A DNA stretch of 64,000 nucleotides from Brevibacterium sp. W7.2 (GTDB taxonomy: Bacteria > Actinomycetota > Actinomycetes > Actinomycetales > Brevibacteriaceae), in assembly GCF_018137945.1 (NCBI RefSeq), contig NZ_CP073089.1, forward strand, positions 3,596,001-3,660,000, in the 5' to 3' direction. A program made the position numbers and the translations under genes. Below are positions 43,045 to 51,405 of this stretch, in pieces. The notes beneath the pieces were generated by a model. The model ran no database searches, had not been told where the DNA came from, and saw only the letters and a list, made by a program, of their open reading frames with translations. How positions within the stretch are numbered: position 1 is the stretch's first letter; each line of letters opens with the position of its first letter.

Positions 43045-43788
43045 TCAGCGGCTGTCGGCATCCTCTTCCTCGGCGGCGTCGATGGCGGCTCTGACTGCCC
43101 GAACGACTTCGGCGGCATTGGCAGGATCTGAGTGCACGCAGACGCTGTCGAAATCGACGGTGAGCTCCGTTCCGTCGTTGGCGCGGATCGTGCCGTCTGT
43201 CATCGCCGAGGTGATCCGCGCAGCGGCCTCGGCAGGGACTGCCGGCTGGGGAGCGCGTTCGATGACGAGTCTGCCCTCGGCGTCGTAGCCGAGGTCGACA
43301 TAGATCTCGGCGACGAAGGGAACGCCGAGCTCGTCGCAGACGGTCTTGTGCGCGGTGTTCGCCAATCCGAAGATCGGGACGCCGTGGACGAGCGCGACTC
43401 GGGCGACCGCGGCCATGAGCTCGGGGTCGCGGCCGACCATGCCGTAGAGCGCCCCGTGAGGTTTGATGTGGTTGAGCCGAAGATCGTGTCGGTCGAGGAA
43501 GGCCGAGAGCGCCCCGACCTGGTAGGTGACGATGTCCTCGACCTCGTCGGCGCTGAGCACCATCGGTCTGCGCCCGAATCCGGCGAGATCGGGCAGCCCC
43601 GGGTGCGCTCCCACCTTCACCTGGTTCTCCGCTGCGAGTTCGACTGTCGTGTTGATGATGTGCGGGTCGGCAGCGTGGAACCCGCATGCCACATTGGCGA
43701 CGTCGATGAGCGTCATCAGCTCAGGATCGTTGCCGAATGCGTGCAGACCGATTCCTTCGCCGAGATCGGCATTGATTGTCTTCGTCAT
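43045..43788 (-). CDS. pxpA: 5-oxoprolinase subunit A (LamB/YcsF family)
   Basis: This 247-aa protein belongs to the LamB/YcsF family: the N-terminal TINADLGEGIG, VACGFHAADPHI and KVGAHPGLPDLAGFGRR hold the conserved Asp/His/Glu metal-type residues, and HIKPHGALYG follows. PxpA works with PxpB and PxpC to cleave 5-oxoproline to glutamate. GGAGGTCACCG lies directly before the ATG. It is the promoter-proximal gene of the five-gene unit and is divergent from the PucR regulator. Confidence 0.94.
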   Translation of the reverse strand: MTKTINADLGEGIGLHAFGNDPELMTLIDVANVACGFHAADPHIINTTVELAAENQVKVGAHPGLPDLAGFGRRPMVLSADEVEDIVTYQVGALSAFLDRHDLRLNHIKPHGALYGMVGRDPELMAAVARVALVHGVPIFGLANTAHKTVCDELGVPFVAEIYVDLGYDAEGRLVIERAPQPAVPAEAAARITSAMTDGTIRANDGTELTVDFDSVCVHSDPANAAEVVRAVRAAIDAAEEEDADSR

Positions 43789-43865
43789 CGGTGACCTCCT
43801 GGCACAACCGTATGGAAACCGGATGTGACCTGCACCACGCCGATGATCAAATTCGCCGCAGATTA

Positions 43866-43894
43866 TTGTGCACAGTGCACAGTGCTCGTAGATT
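43866..43894 (+). promoter_or_regulatory. Promoter with palindromic operator for the PucR gene, leaderless
   Basis: TTGTGC (43866-43871) and TAGATT (43889-43894) are spaced by exactly 17 bp, with 6 bases to the ATG, so the transcript is predicted to start at or beside the start codon; no ribosome site is present. The 15-bp palindrome TGTGCAC-A-GTGCACA (43867-43881) overlaps the -35 element. It is a likely operator also controlling the divergent pxpA operon. Confidence 0.6.
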
Positions 43895-43900
43895 CAGCGC

Positions 43901-45556
43901 ATGAGACTCATCGACCTCATCGCCGACCCGATGCTCCGCCTCGAACTCGCCACCCCGAGTTCACAGGAGCGCCTCCAGACGGCGATCGGCGCCGCTGTGG
44001 CCACGGAGTCCATTGATCCCGCCGCCTACCTCACGCCGGGCACGCTCGTCCTCACCACCGGAATGGCGCTCAACTTCGACGATGCTCGCATCTGGGACGG
44101 CTATGTCGAACGGCTGGTCGCCGCCGGCACGGCGGCGATCGCGTTCGGAGAAGGCAAGCCGCACCAGCAGGTGCCGCACGGACTCATCGATGCCGCGGAC
44201 GCCCGCGGTCTGCCGATTCTGCTCGTCCCGCCCGATGTGCCGTTTCTCCGCCTCCAGAACCTCGTCCTCCGCGCGCTCTCCGAGGACGAGCACCAGGCAT
44301 CGCACCACGCCTGGTCGATCGCCGAGGAGTGCACGAAGCTTGCGGCCGACGGTCTCGAATTCGCCCCGCTGCTCGAACGCGTAGCGTCTCGCATCGGACA
44401 TGCTCTGCGCGTGGTCGACGATGAGGACGCCGTCTTCGTGTCCACCGACCGCATGCCCGGCTCGGACCGCTCCGCAGGGAGGAAGTCCGACTCCGCTCCC
44501 CTGCTCTCGCTGCCCCTCAACATCGGCGAGGACGAGCAATGGCACCTGCACTGCCTCGACAGTCCGCCGCCGAGCACAGTGCAGTCCGGGACTCCGGCGC
44601 CGGTGTTCACTCCCACCACACTGCGCACCGCACTCACGCCTGCGGCCGCGATCCTGGGAATGGTGCTCGCTCGCAGTCTGAGCATCGGTCTGCCGCGGAG
44701 CGAGAAGTCCGATGCTCTTCTCGCGGCCCTGCGGCAGACGGGCAGCCACGCATCCGCGGAGATCATGACAGCGCTCGCGGACCTCGGCGTCGACAGCACG
44801 ACGGGCATGCGAATGCTCAGCGTCCGCGCTCGGAGTCCCATCCGCCGTCACCTCCTGACCTGGCGCCTGATGCGGATTCTCCACGATCACGTCGTCGTCT
44901 TCCCGGTGGAGACCGAGCGCACCGTGCTGCTCCTGCTGGCCCCGTTCTCCGCGGTGCGGTGGTCGGCGTCGAAGCCGACCGACCCACTTCGGAACGGCTC
45001 GGAAACCGCGGCCGCAGCGGGCCTGCCCGCTGCCCGCAACGGCCGTGAGGCTGGGGAATCCGAAACCCATCTCGACGAACTCGTCGAGGCGGTGAATGCG
45101 GAAGCCGGAGACAGCGTGCTTGTCAGCGAAGCCGTGCGTCACACCTCGGCGCTGTCACTGTTCGTCGGTCTCCACGTCGATCCGGCGAGCCCTGACGACG
45201 ATGTGCCCGAGCATGCGGCCCCTGCGCCGTCCTCACACCGAGGATCTGCCGGAGTTCGCTTCGTCGGCCCGCCACGGCTGCGCGACCTCGGCCTCCTCGT
45301 GCCGCCCGCCCATTCCACAGCGATCGCCGAGGCAGTGCTCGGTCCGATTCGCGGGCGCAGAGACGAAACCGCTCTGCTCGACGCTCTGGCGGCGTTCGTC
45401 GATTCGCCGTCCGTGGCTCGGGCGGCCGCTCGGCTCGGCGCCCATCGGAACACAGCCCGTTCACACCGCAGAGAGCTCGAGGATGCACTCGGGATGGATC
45501 TGGCGAGCGGGGAGGATCGCACCATCTGCGCAGTCGCACTGTCGCTGATGCCCTGA
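43901..45556 (+). CDS. PucR family transcriptional regulator
   Basis: In this 551-aa protein, residues 1-125 are the PucR N-terminal ligand-sensing domain (PGTLVLTTGMALNFD, LVPPDVPFLRLQNLV), the middle (about 230-450) is GGDEF-like or linker, and residues 490-545 form the C-terminal helix-turn-helix (AAARLGAHRNTARSHRREL). PucR proteins control purine, proline or amide catabolism operons. It is divergent from pxpA, so it probably regulates the lactamase cluster. It lacks a ribosome site and its -10 lies 6 bp from the ATG. Confidence 0.9.
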   Translation: MRLIDLIADPMLRLELATPSSQERLQTAIGAAVATESIDPAAYLTPGTLVLTTGMALNFDDARIWDGYVERLVAAGTAAIAFGEGKPHQQVPHGLIDAADARGLPILLVPPDVPFLRLQNLVLRALSEDEHQASHHAWSIAEECTKLAADGLEFAPLLERVASRIGHALRVVDDEDAVFVSTDRMPGSDRSAGRKSDSAPLLSLPLNIGEDEQWHLHCLDSPPPSTVQSGTPAPVFTPTTLRTALTPAAAILGMVLARSLSIGLPRSEKSDALLAALRQTGSHASAEIMTALADLGVDSTTGMRMLSVRARSPIRRHLLTWRLMRILHDHVVVFPVETERTVLLLLAPFSAVRWSASKPTDPLRNGSETAAAAGLPAARNGREAGESETHLDELVEAVNAEAGDSVLVSEAVRHTSALSLFVGLHVDPASPDDDVPEHAAPAPSSHRGSAGVRFVGPPRLRDLGLLVPPAHSTAIAEAVLGPIRGRRDETALLDALAAFVDSPSVARAAARLGAHRNTARSHRRELEDALGMDLASGEDRTICAVALSLMP

Positions 45557-45585
45557 CGCGTCGACGTCCGCGCAACCCCCGGGTC

Positions 45586-45613
45586 TTGCGTCCGGCGAAT
45601 AATCCTATAGGAT
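45586..45613 (+). promoter_or_regulatory. Promoter and ATCCTATAGGAT operator of the four-carbon sugar operon
   Basis: TTGCGT (45586-45591) and TAGGAT (45608-45613) have a 16-bp spacer. The perfect 12-bp palindrome at 45602-45613 covers the -10, and a related half, ATAGGAAC, follows. Short AT-centred palindromes of this kind are bound by FCD-type GntR regulators, and such a gene lies in the operon at 48831. Confidence 0.55.
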
Positions 45614-45646
45614 CTTTGAAATAGGAACTGGTTCGAAGGGGAGCTC

Positions 45647-47581
45647 GTGGCCCGATTGTTCAATGACCCGAATGACTTCGTCGCCGACATGTCACGCGGA
45701 CTCAGCCTTGCCGCCGCGCGCTGGGTGCGCGCAGTGCCCGGCGGGGTCGTGCGCTCGACCCGCGCTCCCGCACCGACCGTCTCGCTCGTCATCGGCGGCG
45801 GCAGCGGACACTTCCCCGCGTTCTCCGGCCTCGTCGGCCCCGGCCTCGCCCACGGCGCGGCGATGGGCAACGTCTTCGCCTCCCCGTCGACGAAGCAGAT
45901 CCTCTCCGTCGCCCGCGCGAGCGACCAGGGCCGCGGCGTCCTCTTCAGCTACGGCAACTACGCCGGCGACGTCCTCAACTTCGACCAGGCCCAGGAGCAG
46001 CTGCGCGCCGAGGGCATCGACACCCGCACCGTCGTCGTCACCGACGACATCTTCAGCGCCCCGGCCGACGCGATCGACCGCCGCCGCGGCATCGCCGGTG
46101 ACCTCGCCGTCTTCAAGATCGCCGGCGCCGCCGCTGAAGCGGGACTCGACCTCTCCGAGGTCGAACGCCTGGCCGCCTCGGCGAACGACCGCACCCGCTC
46201 GATCGGCGTCGCCTTCTCCGGCTGCACCCTGCCCGGCGCCGACGCTCCCCTCTTCACCGTCCCGGACGGCCGCATGGCAGTCGGCCTCGGCATCCACGGG
46301 GAACCCGGCATCGACGACGTCCCCCTCCCCACCGCATCGGAGCTCGCCGATCTCCTCGTCACCCGACTCCTCGCCGAGGCGCCCGTGACCTCGGGACGGG
46401 TCGTGCCCATCCTCAACGGCTTGGGCACCGTGAAATACGAGGAGCTCTACCTCCTCTACGGGCTCATCGACCCGCTCCTGCGCGAGGCCGGACTCGTCAT
46501 CGTCGACCCCGAGGTCGGCGAGTTCTGCACGAGCTTCGACATGGCCGGCCTCTCCCTCACCCTCGTGTGGCTCGACGACGAACTCGCGCCCCTCTGGGAC
46601 GCCCCCTGCTCCTCGGCGGCCTTCACCCGCGGCGCCCTCGGCCTCACCCACGAGAGAGTCGAGGACGACGACGCGACGACGGCAGACGCGGGAGATCGAG
46701 ACGCCGCGGCCCCAGACACCGCCGCGCCCGACACGTCCGCGCCGGCAGCGGCGGCAGGCGGCGATGCCGGCAGTCCCCGCCCCACCGCCCGGTCGCGGGC
46801 GCTCGGCCGGGAGATCGCAGCGGTCCTCACTCGCATCGCCGTGACCGTCGACGACGCCGCGGACGACCTCGGACACCTCGACAGCATCGCCGGCGACGGC
46901 GACCACGGGATCGGCATGCAGCGTGGCTCGAAGGCCGCGGCCCTCGAAGCCGAAGCGGCCGCGGCCCACGACCAGTCGGCCGGCGCCGTTCTCCGCGTCG
47001 CCGGTGAGGCCTGGGCCGACGTCGGCGGCGGCACCTCCGGCGCCATCTGGGGCCGCATCCTCAACTCCCTCGCCGCAGCCGTCGACGACGACCCCACCCC
47101 CGAGGGCGTCGCCGCGGTGCTGGCGACGACCCTTGACGACGTCCGCGCGTTCGGAAGGGTCGAGGTCGGCGACAAGACCCTCGTCGATGCCCTGGCCCCC
47201 TTGGCCGACGAATTCGCCGAGGCGGTCGCTGAAGCCGCCGCACCCGTCCGGGACAGCGTCGCCCCGGACAGCACAACCCCGGACACCACCAGCTCGGACA
47301 ACACCGCCCCAGACAGCACCAGCCCGCTTCCCCTCATCGCCGCGGCCGCCTCCCGCGCCGCCCATGCCGCCGACCGCGGCGCCGACTCCACCGCCGACCT
47401 CGTCGCCCGCCGCGGCCGCGCCCGCTCCCACGGGGACAAGAGCCTCGGCACCCCCGACCCCGGCGCGGTCTCGCTGGCGATGATCGCCTCGGTCGTCGCC
47501 GAGGAGCTCACCCGCCGCGCCGCCCCACTGACGACATCACCGCCCCTGGCACCGACCGAACGAAAGGCAACCCGATCATGA
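45647..47581 (+). CDS. Dihydroxyacetone-kinase-family sugar kinase, DhaK-DhaL fusion (erythrulose kinase type)
   Basis: In this 644-aa protein, residues 1-335 are the DhaK domain with [12 protein letters not shown] and the substrate-binding His217 in GIHGEPG. Residues about 385-635 are the DhaL ATP-binding domain with GDGDHGIGM and GGTSGAIWG. The linker (340-387) is Asp/Ala/Pro-rich, and a second low-complexity insert (APDST repeats, about 534-562) interrupts DhaL. With RpiB- and TPI-like genes directly downstream it fits L-erythrulose 1-kinase or a similar tetrulose kinase, as known from erythritol and threitol pathways. The GTG start has AAGGGGAG upstream. Confidence 0.88.
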   Translation: MARLFNDPNDFVADMSRGLSLAAARWVRAVPGGVVRSTRAPAPTVSLVIGGGSGHFPAFSGLVGPGLAHGAAMGNVFASPSTKQILSVARASDQGRGVLFSYGNYAGDVLNFDQAQEQLRAEGIDTRTVVVTDDIFSAPADAIDRRRGIAGDLAVFKIAGAAAEAGLDLSEVERLAASANDRTRSIGVAFSGCTLPGADAPLFTVPDGRMAVGLGIHGEPGIDDVPLPTASELADLLVTRLLAEAPVTSGRVVPILNGLGTVKYEELYLLYGLIDPLLREAGLVIVDPEVGEFCTSFDMAGLSLTLVWLDDELAPLWDAPCSSAAFTRGALGLTHERVEDDDATTADAGDRDAAAPDTAAPDTSAPAAAAGGDAGSPRPTARSRALGREIAAVLTRIAVTVDDAADDLGHLDSIAGDGDHGIGMQRGSKAAALEAEAAAAHDQSAGAVLRVAGEAWADVGGGTSGAIWGRILNSLAAAVDDDPTPEGVAAVLATTLDDVRAFGRVEVGDKTLVDALAPLADEFAEAVAEAAAPVRDSVAPDSTTPDTTSSDNTAPDSTSPLPLIAAAASRAAHAADRGADSTADLVARRGRARSHGDKSLGTPDPGAVSLAMIASVVAEELTRRAAPLTTSPPLAPTERKATRS

Positions 47582-48033
47582 CACTGCGAGTGGTCGTCGG
47601 CTCCGACGATGCGGGGTTCGACTATAAAGAGGTCATCAAGGCCGACCTCGAGGCCGATGAGCGCATCTCCGCGGTCACCGACGTCGGCGTCGACGCACAG
47701 TCGCACACGTTCTATCCTTCGATCGCGACCGCCGCCGCGGAGATCGTCGCCCGCGGCGACGCCGACCGCGCGATCCTAATCTGCGGGACCGGACTGGGCG
47801 TGGCGATCGCGGCGAACAAGGTCAAGGGAATCCGCGCGGCCACCGCCCACGACTCCTTCAGCGTCGAACGCTCCGTGCTCTCCAACGACGCCCAGGTCCT
47901 CTGCATGGGCCAGCGCGTCATCGGCGTCGAACTCGCCCGGCGCCTGGCACGCGAGTGGATGGGTTACACGTTCGACCCGACGAGCGCCTCGAACGACAAG
48001 GTCGCCGAGATCAGCGCGTACGAGTCCCGCTGA
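47578..48033 (+). CDS. RpiB/LacA-family sugar phosphate isomerase (D-erythrulose 4-phosphate isomerase type)
   Basis: This 151-aa RpiB-fold enzyme interconverts ketose and aldose phosphates. The catalytic Cys69 lies in [14 protein letters not shown] and the anion-binding region is near [11 protein letters not shown]. In erythritol pathways an RpiB homologue (EryI) turns D-erythrulose 4-phosphate into D-erythrose 4-phosphate, which enters the pentose phosphate pathway. The ATG overlaps the kinase stop (ATGA). The neighbouring TPI-type isomerase supports this tetrose role over ribose 5-phosphate isomerisation. Confidence 0.88.
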   Translation: MTLRVVVGSDDAGFDYKEVIKADLEADERISAVTDVGVDAQSHTFYPSIATAAAEIVARGDADRAILICGTGLGVAIAANKVKGIRAATAHDSFSVERSVLSNDAQVLCMGQRVIGVELARRLAREWMGYTFDPTSASNDKVAEISAYESR

Positions 48034-48036
48034 CCC

Positions 48037-48834
48037 ATGGACGACGCGGTCACCTCTCCCCTGCCCGATCGGCTCCTCGGCACCAGCTTGAAGATGTACT
48101 TCGGCCACCGGCGGACCCTCGACTGGCTCGCCGAGGTGACCGCACTGACCCGTGATCACCCGGCGCTCACCTCGGGTGCGGCAGGGCTCTTCCTCCTCCC
48201 GCAGTTCCCCTCGATCCCGGCGTGCCTCGAGGTCGCGGGCCCCGTGCTCATCGGCGCGCAGAACGTCGCCGCCCGCGACTCCGGGGCCTGGACCGGCGAG
48301 GTCTCGGCCGCCGTGCTCGCCGAACTCGGGTGCCGGTTCGCCGAGATCGGACACGCGGAGCGCCGCCGTCACTTCTCCGAGACCGAGGGCCTCATCAGGG
48401 AGAAGACCGCGACCGCCCTGCGTCACGGACTCATCCCCGTCCTCTGCGTCGGGGAGGTCGACGCGGTCCCGGCTGAGGAGGCCGCCGCCGAGGTGATGGT
48501 CCAGATCCGCTCGGCACTGCCGACCGCGACCGCTGACCTCCCCCGCCCGCTCACCGTCGTCATCGCCTACGAACCGGTGTGGGCGATCGGGGCCGCCGAA
48601 CCGGCGGATGTCGACCACATCGCCGCGGTGTGCACCGTCGTGCGCTCGCGCACCCGCGCCCAATACCCCGGCCTCGACTTCCGTCTCATCTACGGCGGCA
48701 GCGCCCGCCCCGGCCTGCTCACCCGCCTCGGGGCGGCCGTCGACGGCCTCTTCCTCGGCCGCTTCGCCCACGACCCGGCAGCGATCCCGGCGATCCTCGA
48801 CGAGCTTCCCGACGTCATTAAGCTGTCCCCATGA
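48037..48834 (+). CDS. Triose-phosphate-isomerase-like enzyme (L-erythrulose 1-phosphate isomerase type)
   Basis: This 265-aa TIM barrel retains the TPI catalytic residues Lys19 (GTSLKMYF), His106 (IGHAERR) and Glu179 (AYEPVWAIG) and the phosphate loop YGGSARPG. The canonical N-x-K of TPI is T-S-L-K here, as in EryH-type L-erythrulose 1-phosphate isomerases, so it is more likely to interconvert tetrulose phosphates than to be the glycolytic enzyme. It starts 3 bp after the RpiB-type gene. Its last codons overlap the GntR gene. Confidence 0.85.
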   Translation: MDDAVTSPLPDRLLGTSLKMYFGHRRTLDWLAEVTALTRDHPALTSGAAGLFLLPQFPSIPACLEVAGPVLIGAQNVAARDSGAWTGEVSAAVLAELGCRFAEIGHAERRRHFSETEGLIREKTATALRHGLIPVLCVGEVDAVPAEEAAAEVMVQIRSALPTATADLPRPLTVVIAYEPVWAIGAAEPADVDHIAAVCTVVRSRTRAQYPGLDFRLIYGGSARPGLLTRLGAAVDGLFLGRFAHDPAAIPAILDELPDVIKLSP

Positions 48835-49586
48835 GTTCACTCCCCGAGATCCGCCGCCCCGACATCGAGAGGCGAGGCCTGCGCGACCACGTCTACGACC
48901 ACATCCTCGAGATCCTCCTCACCGGTGAGCTGACCGCCGGCGAACGCGTGTCGATCGACGGCCTGGCCCGGCTCCTCGACGTCTCCCCGACCCCGGTCCG
49001 CGAAGCCCTCGTCGACCTCGAGCGCACCGGCCTCGTCGTCCGCGAAGCCCTCCGCGGCTACCGGGTGGCACCGCCCCTCGACCGCGGACAGCTCGACGAG
49101 CTCTTCGTCGCCCGTGAGACCATCGAGACCGCGGCGACACGACTCGCCACCCCCGCCGACGACGTCTTCCTCCGCGCGCTCGAGGACGCCCATGCCGACC
49201 ACGAGCAGGCCGGGGCCCGCGTCCGCGAGGCCGCGCAGACCGCCGCGGACTCCGCCGAGGATCCCGACGCCGCCCGCCGCATCGAAGTCGCCGCCGCCCA
49301 GGACTACTACGCGAAGGACCGCGCCTTCCACAGCGTCATCCTCGAGGGCTGCGGCAACCGGTACCTCATGAAGATGTCGTCCGACCTCGGCGCCCAGGTC
49401 CACCGCCTGCGCCAGGCCCTGCCCCACGGCATCACCGACGTCGACGAGGCGATCGCCGAACACCGCGCGATCCTCGATGCCTTCGCCTCCCCCGACCCCA
49501 CCGCCCCCGAGGCCGCGATGCGCCACCACCTGCGCATGGTCGCCCACCGCGCCCTCGTCGAGGACCCGCAGCCACCCGACGCCTGA
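48831..49586 (+). CDS. GntR/FCD family transcriptional regulator of the sugar operon
   Basis: This 251-aa protein has a winged helix at about 15-80 (IDGLARLLDVSPTPVREAL) followed by an all-helical FCD effector domain with metal-coordinating histidines (DRAFHSVILEGCGNRYL, HRAILDAF, RHHLRMV). It lies inside the operon, overlapping the TPI-like gene by 4 bases. It is the likely repressor acting at ATCCTATAGGAT upstream of the kinase and would respond to a tetrulose phosphate or related acid; both statements are inference. Confidence 0.92.
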   Translation: MSSLPEIRRPDIERRGLRDHVYDHILEILLTGELTAGERVSIDGLARLLDVSPTPVREALVDLERTGLVVREALRGYRVAPPLDRGQLDELFVARETIETAATRLATPADDVFLRALEDAHADHEQAGARVREAAQTAADSAEDPDAARRIEVAAAQDYYAKDRAFHSVILEGCGNRYLMKMSSDLGAQVHRLRQALPHGITDVDEAIAEHRAILDAFASPDPTAPEAAMRHHLRMVAHRALVEDPQPPDA

Positions 49587-49635
49587 CCCGGCCCGGGACG
49601 AAGAGGAGTCCCGGCATGAAGAAGAGTGAGGACAC

Positions 49636-50580
49636 ATGAGTATGATCGCCTGCTGCATGCACGGCTTCTCCCCCGTCGACCGCGACGGCCTCGCCCTCCA
49701 CGATGCCGACCCCACGGCCTGGCAGCACGTCGCCGACACCGTCGCCGGTCTCGGATTCACCGCCCTCGAGATCGCCGACAGCCACATCCGACCCGGCGAC
49801 CTCACCGCGCAGCGGCGGGGCGACATGGCCGCCGCAGCCGCCTCGGCGGGCATCGACTTCGCCGCCGTCCACGTCCAGCGCCGGTCCGTCATCGACCCCG
49901 TCCACGGCGAGGACAACCTCGCCTACGCCCACCGGACGATCGACGCCGCCGCGGAACTCGGCTGCCGGGTCTTCTCCACCGGACTCCACCAGCCCTTCAC
50001 CCCCGCGCAGAAGCGGGCGCTGTGGTTCTGGACGGCACCGGGCTGGACCGACCCCGACGATCCCGAGGTCCGCGCGCTCGCCGTGACCCGGCTGCGTGAG
50101 CTCGGCCGTCATGCCGCCGAGGTGGGGCTGCCGATGTCGCTGGAGATGTACGAGGACACCTACCTCGGCACCGCCGCCTCCGCCGTCCGCCTCATCGAGG
50201 AGATCGGGCTCGACACCGTCGGCCTCAACCCCGACATCGGCAACCTCATCCGCCTCCACCGGCCCATCGAGGACTGGCGGGAGATGCACGAGGCGACACT
50301 GCCGTACGCGAACTACTGGCACATGAAGAACTACCAGCGCGACGAAGCCGCCGACGGCTCGTGGTTCACCGCCCATCCGACCACCTTGCGCGACGGCCTC
50401 ATCGACTACCGCGCGATGGTCGCCCGCGCCGTCGAGCTCGGATTCGACGGGCCGTTCCTCATGGAGCAGTACGGCGGCGACAGCCTCGGCGTCTGTGCGG
50501 AGAACCGGACGTACCTCGAAGGCCTGCTCGCGACCTCACCCCGCCCCGCCGCGCCGTCGACGAAAGGTGTCACCCCATGA
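49636..50580 (+). CDS. Xylose-isomerase-like TIM barrel sugar (phosphate) isomerase/epimerase
   Basis: This 314-aa protein of the AP endonuclease family 2 fold has LGFTALEIADSHI near the N-terminus, a metal-binding Glu in SLEMYEDTYLGT (about 170-181), NPDIGNLIRLHR with Asp/His, YWHMKNYQ and FLMEQYGGDS. Members isomerise or epimerise sugars with a divalent metal. GTGAGGACAC precedes the ATG at 49636. In tetritol loci such an epimerase converts tetrulose or its phosphate isomers, and that role is plausible but not provable here. Confidence 0.88.
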   Translation: MSMIACCMHGFSPVDRDGLALHDADPTAWQHVADTVAGLGFTALEIADSHIRPGDLTAQRRGDMAAAAASAGIDFAAVHVQRRSVIDPVHGEDNLAYAHRTIDAAAELGCRVFSTGLHQPFTPAQKRALWFWTAPGWTDPDDPEVRALAVTRLRELGRHAAEVGLPMSLEMYEDTYLGTAASAVRLIEEIGLDTVGLNPDIGNLIRLHRPIEDWREMHEATLPYANYWHMKNYQRDEAADGSWFTAHPTTLRDGLIDYRAMVARAVELGFDGPFLMEQYGGDSLGVCAENRTYLEGLLATSPRPAAPSTKGVTP

Positions 50581-51380
50581 CCGAATCCGCCCAGACAGGA
50601 TCGGCCCAGCCCGGGCCCGCGTTCCCCGCCGAGCGGACCGCCGTGCTCACCGGTGTCGGCAGCGCCAACGGCATCGGCCGGCACACCGCCCACCGGCTCG
50701 CCGAAGCCGGCTGGAACCTCGGCCTCATCGCCCGGTTGGAGGACGAGGCCACGGCACTCGCCGCCGAGCTCACCGCGGCCCACGGGATCGCGGCACGCGG
50801 CGCCGGCGTCGACGTCACCGATTCGACGGCCATCGCCGAGGCGGCCGCCGCCTTCGAATCCGACCTGCCCCAGATCGTCGCGCTCGCGAACTTCGCCGGT
50901 GTCTCCTCCTCAGTGACCTACTTCGAGATCACCGACGACGAGTGGGCCCGGGTCATCGCGAACAACCTCACGGCCACCCACCTCGTCACCCAGGCGTTCG
51001 GCCGGATCATGGCGGCCAACGGGCTCGGCCGGATCGTCGGCCTCTCCTCGGTGACGGCGCAGAAGGGCGGCGGCACGTTCTCGAAGACCGCGTACGCCGC
51101 GGCGAAGGCGGGGATCATCGGGCTGATGCGCGGGGTCGCCCTCGAGCTCGGGCCGCACGGGGTCACCGCGAACACCATCGCCCCGGGACCCGTCGACACC
51201 GACATCATGGGCGGTCCCCTCGACGACGCGCGCCGTGACGCGATGGGGGCGGCCACTCCGCTCGGGCGCATCTCCGTGCCCGAGGACGTCTCCGCGACCG
51301 TCGCGTTCCTCATCAGCGAAGGCGCCGGCCACATCACCGGCCAGACGCTGAGCATCAACGGAGGCCTCTACTTCCACTAG
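50577..51380 (+). CDS. Short-chain dehydrogenase/reductase
   Basis: This 267-aa Rossmann enzyme has the cofactor motif TGVGSANGIG (25-34, one residue longer than TGxxxGIG), the catalytic Ser in GLSSVTAQ, and Tyr-x3-Lys in KTAYAAAKAG, then the PGPVDTDIM segment. It oxidises or reduces a sugar alcohol or acid with NAD(P). The ATG overlaps the isomerase stop (ATGA), with GAAAGG upstream. A polyol dehydrogenase forming the tetrulose is an attractive role within this operon. Confidence 0.9.
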   Translation: MTESAQTGSAQPGPAFPAERTAVLTGVGSANGIGRHTAHRLAEAGWNLGLIARLEDEATALAAELTAAHGIAARGAGVDVTDSTAIAEAAAAFESDLPQIVALANFAGVSSSVTYFEITDDEWARVIANNLTATHLVTQAFGRIMAANGLGRIVGLSSVTAQKGGGTFSKTAYAAAKAGIIGLMRGVALELGPHGVTANTIAPGPVDTDIMGGPLDDARRDAMGAATPLGRISVPEDVSATVAFLISEGAGHITGQTLSINGGLYFH

Positions 51381-51405
51381 ACCCCACCGATCCACGGGAG
51401 GATCC

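Noticed and set aside
48037..48834. Glycolytic triosephosphate isomerase
   Set aside because: The Asn before the catalytic Lys is missing and the gene is sandwiched between a RpiB-type isomerase and a GntR gene in a sugar operon.
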